Shown piece by piece: positions 1 through 6,235 of a stretch of DNA of 6,235 bases. The stretch's first letter is position 1. Every line of letters starts with the position of its first letter. The position numbers were made by a program, and so were the translations under genes. The notes under the pieces were generated by a model, which was not told where the DNA came from, made no database searches, and saw nothing but the letters and a program-made list of their open reading frames with translations. Source of the stretch: Pseudomonadota bacterium (GTDB lineage: Bacteria > Pseudomonadota > Gammaproteobacteria > UBA5335); the NCBI GenBank assembly GCA_002862965.1, contig PKCW01000235.1, positions 1 through 6,235 on the forward strand, given 5' to 3'.

Positions 1-5
1 AGGAG
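1..5 (+). promoter_or_regulatory. Ribosome binding site of the exported protein gene
   Basis: AGGAG lies 7 nt before the ATG at 13 and 19 nt before the in-frame ATG at 25. The spacing selects ATG 13 as the start, although the protein from ATG 25 (MKKTLAG...) would also look like a normal signal peptide. The promoter must lie left of the window. Confidence 0.75.
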
Positions 6-12
6 AACAGCA

Positions 13-531
13 ATGGTTTCGAACATGAAGAAGACTCTGGCCGGTGTCGCTCTGGCCGCTCTGCCCCTGATGGCTTCGGCCCAGATGAACGAAATGAAGG
101 ATCAGGCCCTGTCCGACGTGAGCGGCCAGCTGGGCATCATCGACCTGACCACCATTGGCTATGACGTGAATTTCGGGCCTCTGGGCGCCCCCTTGTTCGG
201 CCTGCCCTTCACCCTGGGCGCCGCCAAGATCGGTCTGCCCGGCTTCACCGGCGCGTCGTACATCGGCCTGCCCGGCTCCGTTGGCCCTGCCGTGATCGAC
301 TTCGAATGGACCAACTTCGGCCCGACCTTCGGTCCGTTCAGCGCGCTGAACATCGGCATCTTCGATGTCATCCCCGGCATCGGCCCCGACCTGATCAGCC
401 TGCCGGAAGCCGTGTTCAAGACCGGCCTGCTGGGTGGCATCCTGGGTGGCGTGGGCACCACCTACATCCTCCAGAACGGCTTGACGCTGCCAGTCCCGAA
501 CGTTTCGTTCACCCCGGTGCGCGTGATCTAA
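13..531 (+). CDS. Small glycine/proline-rich exported protein, function unknown
   Basis: I do not recognise a characterised family. The 172-residue product starts with a clear Sec signal peptide: basic residues K6-K7, a hydrophobic core at about 9-20, and an ASA cleavage site predicted after residue 23. The mature start carries the motif ALSDVSGQLG at 32-41. It resembles the 'L-x-D-x-x-L-x-x-V-x-G-Q-x-G' opening I recall from various small secreted or pilus-associated gammaproteobacterial proteins; this is memory of a pattern, not a search result. Residues 48-148 are rich in Gly, Pro, Phe, Leu and Ile, with two IGLPG units (73-77 and 84-88), FGP units (54-56, 102-104) and FGPF (106-109). Charged residues are few and there is no cysteine. 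The composition suggests a periplasmic, outer-membrane or surface structural protein, which is inference. It stands alone, bounded downstream by its own terminator, so it is not part of the prp operon. The reading frame is well supported by the ribosome binding site, signal peptide and terminator. Confidence 0.85.
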   Translation: MVSNMKKTLAGVALAALPLMASAQMNEMKDQALSDVSGQLGIIDLTTIGYDVNFGPLGAPLFGLPFTLGAAKIGLPGFTGASYIGLPGSVGPAVIDFEWTNFGPTFGPFSALNIGIFDVIPGIGPDLISLPEAVFKTGLLGGILGGVGTTYILQNGLTLPVPNVSFTPVRVI

Positions 532-552
532 GCTGATCTGCCTCCGCGGATG

Positions 553-584
553 AAAAACCCCCGCCTCGTGCGGGGGTTTTTTTT
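553..584 (+). terminator. Intrinsic (rho-independent) terminator
   Basis: A 12-bp perfect stem (553-564 with 570-581) encloses a 5-nt loop (CTCGT, 565-569). The stem has a GC core of CCCCCGC/GCGGGGG, and the descending arm runs into eight consecutive T (577-584). It begins 21 nt after the TAA at 529-531. It ends transcription of the exported-protein gene and insulates the prp promoter downstream. Confidence 0.95.
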
Positions 585-630
585 GGGCGGATGTCGCGGC
601 CCTTGCGGACGGCGTCAGTGAAGAGCCTCG

Positions 631-660
631 TTGTCGGCCATGGCGCCCGACGCTTAGAAT
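631..660 (+). promoter_or_regulatory. Candidate sigma70-type promoter for prpBCD
   Basis: A -35-like TTGTCG (631-636, 4 of 6 matches to TTGACA) and a -10-like TAGAAT (655-660, 5 of 6 to TATAAT) are separated by 18 nt. Transcription would start near 667, leaving a leader of about 50 nt before the prpB ATG at 719. The element lies between the upstream terminator and prpB, where the operon promoter is expected. This is a match by eye; sigma54 control through a PrpR-type activator, as in enterobacteria, is not excluded, but I saw no good GG-N10-GC element with proper spacing. Confidence 0.55.
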
Positions 661-673
661 GGCGTACGGGCGC
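643..673 (+). promoter_or_regulatory. Imperfect inverted repeat over the -10 box, candidate operator
   Basis: The arms GCGCCCG (643-649) and CGGGCGC (667-673) are perfect inverted copies. Inside them, CGC (651-653) pairs with GCG (662-664), leaving one unpaired base on the left and two on the right. The 8-nt centre contains nearly all of the -10 hexamer at 655-660. The position, over the -10 and probable start of the prpB transcript, is typical of a repressor site. No regulator gene is present to match it, and I do not recognise the sequence as a known operator. Confidence 0.35.
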
Positions 674-706
674 ACCACGCGCCTTACTTATGATTCGGCA
701 ACCCTT

Positions 707-711
707 AAGGA
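707..711 (+). promoter_or_regulatory. Ribosome binding site deciding the prpB start
   Basis: AAGGA lies 7 nt before the ATG at 719. The in-frame upstream ATG at 659 has no Shine-Dalgarno sequence, overlaps the -10 box and would lie outside the transcript made from the predicted promoter. ATG 719 is therefore chosen. Confidence 0.8.
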
Positions 712-718
712 TGAGGAC

Positions 719-1606
719 ATGAACGATCCGGCTTCAGCAGGCGCGAGACTGCGCGCCGCAGTCTCGCGCGAGCGGCCCTTGCAGGTGGCGGGCGCCATCA
801 ACGCCTATGCGGCGCTCCTGGCCGAGCGAGCCGGGTTTCAGGCGCTCTACCTCTCCGGCGCGGGGGTCGCCAACGCCGCGTTCGGTTTGCCCGACCTGGG
901 CATGACCAGCCTGACCGAGGTCTGCGAGGAGGTCCGCCGCATCACGGCGGCGACCCGCCTGCCGCTGCTGGTCGACGCCGATACCGGCTGGGGACATGCC
1001 TTCACCATTGCCCGCACCACCCGCGAACTGATCCGCGCCGGCGCCGCCGGCATGCATCTGGAGGATCAGGTCGCCGCCAAGCGCTGCGGGCACCGGCCGG
1101 GCAAGGCGCTGGTGTCGACCGGCGAGATGGTCGACCGTATCAAGGCTGCGGTGGACGGGCGAGCCGATCCGGATTTCGTGATCATGGCGCGCACCGACGC
1201 CCACGCCTCCGAGGGCGCAGCGGCCGCCATCGAGCGCGCGCGCGCCTACGTCGCGGCCGGCGCCGACATGATCTTCGCCGAGGCATTGCACACGCTGGAT
1301 GAGTATCAGGCCTTCACCCGCGCGGTGCCGGTGCCGGTCCTGGCCAACATCACCGAATTCGGCAAGACGCCCCTGTTCACCGTCGATGAGCTGCGGTCGG
1401 TCGGGGTGGGCCTGGTGCTCTATCCGCTGTCGGCCTTCCGCGCCATGAGCGCCGCGGCGCTCGAGGTCTACACGGCGATTCGCCGCGACGGCGGCCAACA
1501 GAGCGTGCTGGGGCGCATGCAGACGCGCGCCGAGCTCTACGAGGTTCTGGGCTACCACGACTATGAGCGCAAGCTCGACGCCCTGTTTGGAAACGGCGCG
1601 GAATAG
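719..1606 (+). CDS. prpB: 2-methylisocitrate lyase PrpB
   Basis: This enzyme cleaves (2S,3R)-2-methylisocitrate to pyruvate and succinate, the last step of the 2-methylcitrate cycle of propionate breakdown, in the cytoplasm. It is an isocitrate lyase/PEP mutase superfamily (beta/alpha)8-barrel that uses Mg2+. The product is 295 residues, against 296 for E. coli PrpB, and aligns by eye end to end. The signature KRCGH is at 121-125 with the catalytic cysteine at C123. Metal- and substrate-site residues are in register with the E. coli enzyme: S46-G47-A48 (SGG in E. coli), D59, D86, D88, E115, R158, E188 and N210 (in NITEF, 210-214). The C-terminal [10 protein letters not shown] segment is also conserved. 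A start at 659 would add 20 residues absent from the family. It is the first gene of prpBCD, followed after 71 nt by prpC. That gap holds no obvious terminator. Confidence 0.97.
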   Translation: MNDPASAGARLRAAVSRERPLQVAGAINAYAALLAERAGFQALYLSGAGVANAAFGLPDLGMTSLTEVCEEVRRITAATRLPLLVDADTGWGHAFTIARTTRELIRAGAAGMHLEDQVAAKRCGHRPGKALVSTGEMVDRIKAAVDGRADPDFVIMARTDAHASEGAAAAIERARAYVAAGADMIFAEALHTLDEYQAFTRAVPVPVLANITEFGKTPLFTVDELRSVGVGLVLYPLSAFRAMSAAALEVYTAIRRDGGQQSVLGRMQTRAELYEVLGYHDYERKLDALFGNGAE

Positions 1607-1677
1607 GGGCATTCCTCACCGCGCAAGCCCTTTTCACATAAAAATCCGGATCGAGGACTGCATCCAAGGAGTGTTTC

Positions 1678-2811
1678 ATGGAAGAGAAAAAAGCACTGGG
1701 CGGCGCCGGGCTGCGCGGCCAAGTCGCCGGCGAGACCCGCTTGTGTACGGTCGGCAAGGAAGGCGCGGGGCTGACCTATTGCGGTTATGACGTGCGCGAT
1801 CTGGCGGCGAACGCCCGCTTCGAGGAAGTCGCCTATCTGTTGCTGCACGGCGGCGAGTTGCCGACGGCGGCCGAGCTGTCGGCGTATCAGGCCAAGCTCC
1901 GGGGCCTGCGGGCACTGCCGGCGCCGCTGCGGGAAGTGCTGGAACGCATTCCGGCCGGCGCCCATCCCATGGACGTGATGCGCACCGGCTGCTCGATGCT
2001 GGGCAATCTGGAAACCGAAACCGATTTTTCCCGGCAGCAGGATGTGGCCGACCGGCTGCTCGCCGTTTTCCCGTCCATCATCACCTACTGGTGGCGCTAC
2101 GCGCACGAGGGTGTGCGCATCGACACCCAGAGCGATGCCGACTCCATCGGCGGGCATTTCCTGCAACTGCTCCATGGCCACACGCCCAGCGCGCTGCACG
2201 AGCAGGTGATGAACGTCTCGCTGATCCTGTACGCCGAGCACGAATTCAACGCTTCGACCTTCACCGCGCGGGTCTGCGCCTCCACGCTTTCCGACCTGCA
2301 CTCCTGCATCACCGGCGCGATCGGCTCCCTGCGCGGGCCGCTGCACGGCGGTGCCAACGAGGCGGCGATGGCCATGCTGGAGCGCTGGCAGAGCGCCGAC
2401 GAAGCCGAGCAGGCGATCCTCGGCATGCTGGCGCGCAAGGACAAGATCATGGGCTTCGGCCACGCCATCTACCGCACCTCCGATCCGCGCAACGAGGTCA
2501 TCAAGGCCTGGTCGCGCCGGCTCGCCGACGAGGTGGGCGATACGGTGCTCTATCCCGTCTCCGAGCGGGTCGACGCGGTCATGTGGCGGGAGAAGAAGCT
2601 GTTCCCCAACGCCGACTTCTACCACGCCTCGGCCTACCACTTCATGGGGATTCCCACGCCCTTGTTCACGCCCATCTTCGTGATGTCGCGCCTGACCGGC
2701 TGGGCGGCGCATGTGATGGAGCAGCGTGCCAACAACCGCATCATCCGCCCCAGTGCGGATTATGTGGGTCCGGCCTTGCGGGCCTATCAGCCCATCGCGG
2801 CGCGCGGCTGA
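1678..2811 (+). CDS. prpC: 2-methylcitrate synthase PrpC
   Basis: This enzyme condenses propionyl-CoA with oxaloacetate to give 2-methylcitrate and free CoA, the entry step of the cycle; the family usually keeps some citrate synthase activity on acetyl-CoA. The 377-residue product belongs to the citrate synthase fold (E. coli PrpC is 389). The catalytic triad is visible: H223 in HGGANE (223-228), H262 in GFGHAIY (259-265), and D313 in NADFY (311-315). The N-terminal part has the family segment [12 protein letters not shown], with '[14 protein letters not shown]' after it, and the C-terminal end carries [14 protein letters not shown] (352-365). This last segment, with the short length and the prp context, points to the methylcitrate synthase branch rather than the housekeeping GltA type, which is about 50 residues longer. 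The start is fixed by AAGGAG at 1666-1671, 6 nt before the ATG. The next gene, prpD, begins 76 nt downstream after a strong hairpin. Confidence 0.96.
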   Translation: MEEKKALGGAGLRGQVAGETRLCTVGKEGAGLTYCGYDVRDLAANARFEEVAYLLLHGGELPTAAELSAYQAKLRGLRALPAPLREVLERIPAGAHPMDVMRTGCSMLGNLETETDFSRQQDVADRLLAVFPSIITYWWRYAHEGVRIDTQSDADSIGGHFLQLLHGHTPSALHEQVMNVSLILYAEHEFNASTFTARVCASTLSDLHSCITGAIGSLRGPLHGGANEAAMAMLERWQSADEAEQAILGMLARKDKIMGFGHAIYRTSDPRNEVIKAWSRRLADEVGDTVLYPVSERVDAVMWREKKLFPNADFYHASAYHFMGIPTPLFTPIFVMSRLTGWAAHVMEQRANNRIIRPSADYVGPALRAYQPIAARG

Positions 2812-2830
2812 ATCCCGGCTTGCCTTACCG

Positions 2831-2857
2831 CGTCGGCCGTCCAGGCGACGGCCGGCG
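2831..2857 (+). other. Strong intercistronic hairpin between prpC and prpD
   Basis: An 11-bp stem with a single G-U pair joins 2831-2841 and 2847-2857 around a 5-nt loop (CAGGC, 2842-2846). It is followed by GATCCTCAATTG, not a T-run, so it is unlikely to be a strong intrinsic terminator. It ends 17 nt before the prpD Shine-Dalgarno sequence AAGGA (2875-2879). A role in protecting the prpBC message from 3' exonucleases, in processing, or in partial attenuation before prpD is inference. Confidence 0.6.
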
Positions 2858-2887
2858 ATCCTCAATTGCCCAAGAAGGACATTTTTC

Positions 2888-4336
2888 ATGGCTCACGACA
2901 TCCGCTCCGCCAAGCGTCCCAAGCCGGACCCGATACTGGTCGACATGGCCGACTATGTGCTCGACGCCAAGGTCGAGAAGAGCAAGGAGGCCATGCAGAC
3001 GGCCCGCTACTGCCTCATGGACACGCTGGGTTGCGGCCTGCTGGCGCTGTCGTTCCCCGCCTGCACCAAGCTCATGGGGCCGGTGGTGCCCGGCGCGGTC
3101 ATGCCCGGCGGCGCGCGAGTGCCGGGGACGTCCTACGAACTTGATCCGGTGCAGGCCGCGTTCAACATCGGTTGCATGATTCGCTGGCTGGACTACAACG
3201 ACACCTGGCTCGCCGCCGAATGGGGCCATCCCTCGGACAATCTGGGCGGCATCCTGGCGCTGGCCGATTACCTCAGCCGCCGCAACATCGCCCGCGGCGC
3301 CGCGCCGCTGCTGATGCGCGACGTGCTGATCGCGATGATCAAGGCGCACGAGATCCAGGGCGTGACGGCGCTGGAAAACAGCTTCAACCGCGTCGGCCTG
3401 GACCACGTCATGCTGGTGCGCATCGCCACCACCGCGGTGGCGGCGCAGATGCTGGGCCTGGAGCGTGACGAAGTCATCAACGCCATCTCCCACGCCTGGA
3501 TCGACGGGTCGGCGCTGCGCACCTATCGCCACGCGCCCAACACCGGTTCGCGCAAGAGCTGGGCGGCCGGGGACGCCACGGCGCGCGGCGTACGGCTGGC
3601 GCTGATGGCGGCGACCGGCGAGATGGGCTATCCCTCGGCGCTCACGGCCAAGACCTGGGGCTTCCAGGACGTGCTGTTCAAGGGCAATCCGCTCAGCTAC
3701 AGCCAGGCTTTCGGCAGCTACGTCATGGAAAACGTGCTGTTCAAGATTTCCTTCCCGGCCGAGTTCCATGCCCAGACCGCCGTGGAAGCGGCCATGCGCC
3801 TGCACCCGCAGGTGCGCGACAAGCTCGAGCGCATCGAGCGCATCGTGATCCAGACCCAGGAAGCGGGCGTGCGCATCATCGACAAGACGGGGCCCCTGGA
3901 CAATCCCGCCGACCGCGACCACTGCATCCAGTACATGGTGGCGGTACCGCTGGTGTTCGGGCGCCTCACGGCGGATGACTACGAGGACGCGGTGGCGCGC
4001 GATCCGCGCATCGATGCCCTGCGCAAGAAGATGGACGTGGTGGAGAACACCCAGTTCAGCAAGGATTATCTCGATCCCGAGAAGCGCTCGATCGGCAACG
4101 CGGTGCAGGTGTTCTTCAACGACGGCACCAAGACCGAGAACGTCGTGGTGGAGTATCCCATTGGCCATCGCCGGCGGCGCAAGGAAGGCATCCCGGTGCT
4201 GGTGGAAAAGTTCGAGCGCAATCTGGCCACGCGCCTGTCGGCCAAGCAGGCTCGGCAGATCGAGGCAATCTGCAGCTCGCAGAAAACCCTGGAACAGACC
4301 CCGGTTCCGGCCTTCATGGACCTGTTTGCGCTGTAA
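2888..4336 (+). CDS. prpD: 2-methylcitrate dehydratase PrpD
   Basis: This enzyme dehydrates 2-methylcitrate to 2-methyl-cis-aconitate, without an iron-sulfur cluster. An aconitase (AcnB in enterobacteria) then hydrates the product to 2-methylisocitrate for PrpB. The product is 482 residues, against 483 for E. coli PrpD, and matches it throughout: [10 protein letters not shown] near the N-terminus, [20 protein letters not shown] at 99-118 with conserved D102, D105, H114 and D117, [10 protein letters not shown] at 211-220 followed by [11 protein letters not shown], the [18 protein letters not shown] segment with H294, and [17 protein letters not shown] from 335. The start is ATG 2888, with AAGGA at 2875-2879 eight nt upstream. 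The frame is open further up, but the extra 54 codons overlap prpC and have no family counterpart. This is the last gene of the operon and converges on the gene at 4388-5107. A cluster using PrpD differs from the AcnD/PrpF variant. Confidence 0.97.
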   Translation: MAHDIRSAKRPKPDPILVDMADYVLDAKVEKSKEAMQTARYCLMDTLGCGLLALSFPACTKLMGPVVPGAVMPGGARVPGTSYELDPVQAAFNIGCMIRWLDYNDTWLAAEWGHPSDNLGGILALADYLSRRNIARGAAPLLMRDVLIAMIKAHEIQGVTALENSFNRVGLDHVMLVRIATTAVAAQMLGLERDEVINAISHAWIDGSALRTYRHAPNTGSRKSWAAGDATARGVRLALMAATGEMGYPSALTAKTWGFQDVLFKGNPLSYSQAFGSYVMENVLFKISFPAEFHAQTAVEAAMRLHPQVRDKLERIERIVIQTQEAGVRIIDKTGPLDNPADRDHCIQYMVAVPLVFGRLTADDYEDAVARDPRIDALRKKMDVVENTQFSKDYLDPEKRSIGNAVQVFFNDGTKTENVVVEYPIGHRRRRKEGIPVLVEKFERNLATRLSAKQARQIEAICSSQKTLEQTPVPAFMDLFAL

Positions 4337-4342
4337 CGGGCG

Positions 4343-4378
4343 GCGCCGGAAGCGGGCGCTGCGCCTCGCTTCCGGCGC
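4343..4378. terminator. Long GC stem-loop between convergent genes, possible bidirectional terminator
   Basis: A perfect 12-bp inverted repeat (GCGCCGGAAGCG, 4343-4354, with 4367-4378) fills most of the 51-nt gap between the prpD stop and the stop of the minus-strand gene. The 12-nt loop can fold further (4355-4358 with 4362-4365), giving almost 16 stacked pairs. Neither strand has a T-tract after the stem, so it is not a canonical intrinsic terminator. Its place between convergent 3' ends still suggests transcript-end formation or 3'-end protection. Confidence 0.5.
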
Positions 4379-4387
4379 ACCGTCGCA

Positions 4388-5107
4388 TCAGGGGCCGGCC
4401 GGCGCGCCGCCACCCCCCAGGACGTTGTTGAAGAATCCTGCAATGCTGCTGGGCGACAACGCCTGGCCGACGACCCCGGCGGCAGCCTGTCCCGGCGTGG
4501 GACCCGGATCGGGCTGCGGCTGCGGCGCCGGTTCCGGCTCCGAAGGTCCGTCGCTGCTGGTGCCGTTGGAAACGGCGAGCACCACGCCGACGAGCGCGCC
4601 CAGAACCAGCACACCCTTCGCGCCGTCGGAAAAACGGCTGTATTCATCCACGGCCTGGTCGTTGAAGACCATCTTTTCGCTGCGGTAGAACAGCGCCCCG
4701 TCGGTCTCCCGGCCATAGCCGCCGTCGGCATAGGCAAAGCTGTTGCCGCTATAGAAGCCGGTTTGGCGCTGATCGGCCCGCGTGGCCCCCAGTACCCACT
4801 GATAGCCGACGCTGGCGACATGGAGGCCGTTCTCCAGTGCGCGCTGGTTTTCCAGTGCGACATGCAGCCGCGGCGTGTCCACCCCATCTGGGCCATCGAA
4901 GGGTATTTCGAAGGCGGCCACCCAGCGCTGCTGGCCATCGGCGTCCCACAAGTCCTCGGCCTGAGCAACGGGCGCCAAGGCCAACGCCGCCATACCGGCG
5001 CCCAAGCCCCCCAGCCAGAGCCAGCGGGTCCATTCCGTGTGGCCCGCGTCCGCGAACCGGGCGACTCGCCCGGCGCGTGAGCGAAATCGATGTGTGTCCT
5101 GGTGCAT
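4388..5107 (-). CDS. Uncharacterised envelope protein with proline-rich C-terminal tail
   Basis: I do not recognise the family. The 239-residue product has a basic, long N-terminal region (1-28, many Arg), a hydrophobic core at about 29-48 and an AQA motif (48-50) suitable for signal peptidase I cleavage before E51, so export is likely. Residues 51-160 form a soluble-looking region with alternating polar and aromatic residues, including RWVAAFEIPF, PRLHVALENQ, GYQWVLGATR and FYSGNSFAYADGG; a beta-rich fold is plausible. A second hydrophobic stretch, GVLVLGALVGVVLAV (165-179), could anchor the protein in a membrane. It is followed by a low-complexity linker EPEPAPQPQPDPGPTPG (190-206) and a short tail with FFNNVLGGGG (225-234). 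There is no cysteine. The start is supported by GAAGGGGA (5113-5120) 5 nt before the ATG; no alternative start precedes the signal core. It lies downstream of priA on the same strand with a 109-nt gap, so it could have its own promoter or be read through from priA. The gene call is sure, the role unknown. Confidence 0.8.
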   Translation of the reverse strand: MHQDTHRFRSRAGRVARFADAGHTEWTRWLWLGGLGAGMAALALAPVAQAEDLWDADGQQRWVAAFEIPFDGPDGVDTPRLHVALENQRALENGLHVASVGYQWVLGATRADQRQTGFYSGNSFAYADGGYGRETDGALFYRSEKMVFNDQAVDEYSRFSDGAKGVLVLGALVGVVLAVSNGTSSDGPSEPEPAPQPQPDPGPTPGQAAAGVVGQALSPSSIAGFFNNVLGGGGAPAGP

Positions 5108-5112
5108 GCGTG

Positions 5113-5120
5113 TCCCCTTC
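5113..5120 (-). promoter_or_regulatory. Ribosome binding site of the envelope protein gene
   Basis: On the minus strand GAAGGGGA stands 5 nt before the ATG at 5107-5105. It supports this start despite the unusually long stretch before the signal-peptide core. Confidence 0.7.
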
Positions 5121-5216
5121 CATCAAGACCGTGATCCGTGCCCCGACCCCTATGGCGGGGATCCGGTGTATTAGTCGGCCTTGCGGGCGGAGAGCTTGAA
5201 TCGGGGGATACCGACG

Positions 5217-6235
5217 CTAGAACAGATCCTGAGGATCGACATCGAGCGACCAGCGGACGCCGCTTTTCCCTTCGGGCAAGGCCGACAGTCGCGGCAGGAT
5301 CTGGTCCAGATAGTGATGCAGGGGCGCCGCCGAGGGCGCGACGAGCAACAACTGGGCGCGATGGGCGCCGGCGCGGCGCGCCATGGGCGCGGGCACGGGA
5401 CCGAGCACCTGCATCCCGGCCGGCGGCGGCAGGCACCGGCCGGCGGCGTCCAGAAACGCGAGTGCGGGCTCCGGCCTGCCCGCCTGTGCGCGCAGCAGGG
5501 CCAGGCGCGTGAACGGCGGCCAGTGCGCCTCCCGGCGCTCGGCGAGGAGGCTGCGGGCGAACGCCGGGTAGCCTTCGGTCAGCAACTGGCGCAGCCACGG
5601 ATGGTCGGGCCGATGGGTCTGGATCAGGGTCGTGCCGGCACGCAACTCGCGGCCCGAGCGTCCGGCGACCTGCACCACCAGCTGCCCCATGCGCTCGCTG
5701 GCCCGGAAATCGGGGCTGTACAAGCCCTGATCGACGTCCAGGACGGCGACGAGGCCGAGATGCGGCAGGTGGTGGCCCTTGGCCAGCATCTGCGTGCCGA
5801 CCAGGAGGTTCAACTGGCCGCTCACTGCCGCGTCCAGCAACCGCTCCAGGCTGCCTTGCCGCCGGGTGCTGTCGCGGTCGATCCGCGCCAGGCGGGCATC
5901 GGGAAAGTGGTGCTGCAGGGCCTCCTCGACGCGCGCAGTGCCCATGCCGATGATGTCCGGCTCCGGCGCGCCGCAGTCGGGGCACTGCGCGGGGCGCTGG
6001 CGGCGCGCGCCGCAATGATGACAGATCAGCATGTCCCGTCGGCCCGGCTCACGATGCAGCGTCAGGCGGGCGTCGCAATGCGCGCAGCCGGCGATCCAGC
6101 CGCAGGCCCGGCAGCGCACCATCGGCGCATAGCCGCGCCGGTTCTGGAACAGCATGGCCTGCCCGCCGCGCGCCAGCTCACGCGCGATGGCCTGCAGCAA
6201 GGGCGGCGAGAGCCCATCGGGCGCCACGTGGGGCC
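5217..6235 (-). CDS. priA: Primosomal replication-restart helicase PriA, C-terminal part
   Basis: PriA is a 3'-to-5' superfamily 2 DNA helicase that recognises abandoned forks and loads DnaB through PriB/DnaT or PriC. Only the C-terminal 339 or so of roughly 730 residues are in the window; the reading frame stays open to the right edge, so the GTG at 6227 is an internal codon and not the start. Counting from that GTG, LFQNRRGYAP is at 26-35, followed by the eight zinc-binding cysteines in four CxxC pairs: C39/C42, C48/C51, C69/C72 and C82/C85. The second helicase lobe carries GTQMLAKGHH (144-153), LDVDQGLYSPDFRASER (163-179) and motif VI QVAGRSGR (186-193). The C-terminal domain includes QVLGPVPAP and ends with WSLDVDPQDLF, close to the E. 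coli ending WVLDVDPIEG. All the key residues visible in this part are present. The missing part should hold the DNA-binding domain and Walker A/B motifs. I see no intrinsic terminator after its TAG. Confidence 0.96.
   Translation of the reverse strand, partial: PHVAPDGLSPPLLQAIARELARGGQAMLFQNRRGYAPMVRCRACGWIAGCAHCDARLTLHREPGRRDMLICHHCGARRQRPAQCPDCGAPEPDIIGMGTARVEEALQHHFPDARLARIDRDSTRRQGSLERLLDAAVSGQLNLLVGTQMLAKGHHLPHLGLVAVLDVDQGLYSPDFRASERMGQLVVQVAGRSGRELRAGTTLIQTHRPDHPWLRQLLTEGYPAFARSLLAERREAHWPPFTRLALLRAQAGRPEPALAFLDAAGRCLPPPAGMQVLGPVPAPMARRAGAHRAQLLLVAPSAAPLHHYLDQILPRLSALPEGKSGVRWSLDVDPQDLF

Noticed and set aside
689..694. TATGAT as an alternative -10 box for prpB
   Set aside because: It matches the -10 consensus at 5 of 6 positions, but no acceptable -35 hexamer is found 16-18 nt upstream, where the sequence is GC-rich. 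The 631-660 pair is better.
659..718. Upstream in-frame ATG extending prpB by 20 residues
   Set aside because: The ATG overlaps the -10 box, lacks a ribosome site, and the added residues have no counterpart in PrpB proteins. ATG 719 has AAGGA at good spacing.
1561..2889. Long minus-strand open frame (442 codons) opposite prpC
   Set aside because: It is antisense to a gene whose full length and catalytic residues match PrpC. High third-position GC routinely opens the opposite frame, and the translation has no recognisable domain and a skewed Arg/Gly/His-rich composition.
2825..4168. Long minus-strand open frame (447 codons) opposite prpD
   Set aside because: Same reason: it is a shadow of prpD, whose product is recognisable throughout. 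The antisense translation is rich in His, Arg, Gly and Ala with no motif.
4511..4540. Short GC-rich tandem-like repeat in the envelope gene
   Set aside because: It is explained by coding for the alternating Pro-Glu/Pro-Gln linker and does not need a separate repeat feature.
5108..5216. Possible promoter or priA terminator in the gap between priA and the envelope gene
   Set aside because: Only weak -10-like sequence (TAATAC on the minus strand) without a good -35 was found, and the runs of C and G near 5141-5160 give several competing short stems but no T-tract. Neither element can be supported.
4066..6015. Very long minus-strand open frame (649 codons) spanning the prpD end, the envelope gene and priA
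   Set aside because: It runs in a different frame over three genes supported by homology, signal peptide or ribosome site, and its translation is low-complexity Arg/Pro/Ala sequence.

Overview
The window is high-GC bacterial DNA. Its gene content, a 2-methylcitrate operon with an enterobacterial-type PrpD plus a PriA helicase, fits a proteobacterium, most likely a GC-rich gammaproteobacterium (a betaproteobacterium is possible). Nothing here fixes the genus. I see no tRNA, rRNA, CRISPR array, insertion sequence or sign of recent transfer.

Layout from left to right. (1) 13-531 (+): a lone gene for a small, cysteine-free, glycine/proline-rich exported protein of unknown function, closed by a textbook intrinsic terminator at 553-584. 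(2) 585-718: the prpB leader, holding a good sigma70-like promoter (TTGTCG, 18 nt, TAGAAT) whose -10 lies inside an imperfect inverted repeat, a candidate operator. (3) 719-4336 (+): prpB, prpC and prpD, each with its own Shine-Dalgarno sequence and separated by gaps of 71 and 76 nt; the second gap holds a strong hairpin. (4) 4337-4387: a short convergent gap almost filled by a long GC-rich stem-loop without a T-tract. (5) 4388-5107 (-): an unrecognised envelope protein with a long-n-region signal peptide, a second hydrophobic segment and a proline-rich tail. (6) 5217-6235 (-): the C-terminal part of primosomal helicase PriA, whose N-terminal part lies beyond the window's right edge.

How the genes work together. 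PrpC condenses propionyl-CoA with oxaloacetate to 2-methylcitrate. PrpD dehydrates it to 2-methyl-cis-aconitate, which an aconitase elsewhere rehydrates to 2-methylisocitrate. PrpB cleaves that to pyruvate and succinate. No regulator (prpR) or propionyl-CoA synthetase (prpE) is next to the operon in this window. All three enzymes keep the expected catalytic residues and normal length, so the pathway should be functional.

Most of the window is ordinary core metabolism and replication restart. I find no convincing new multi-gene system. The parts worth a second look are the two unknown exported proteins and the non-coding structures around prpBCD.
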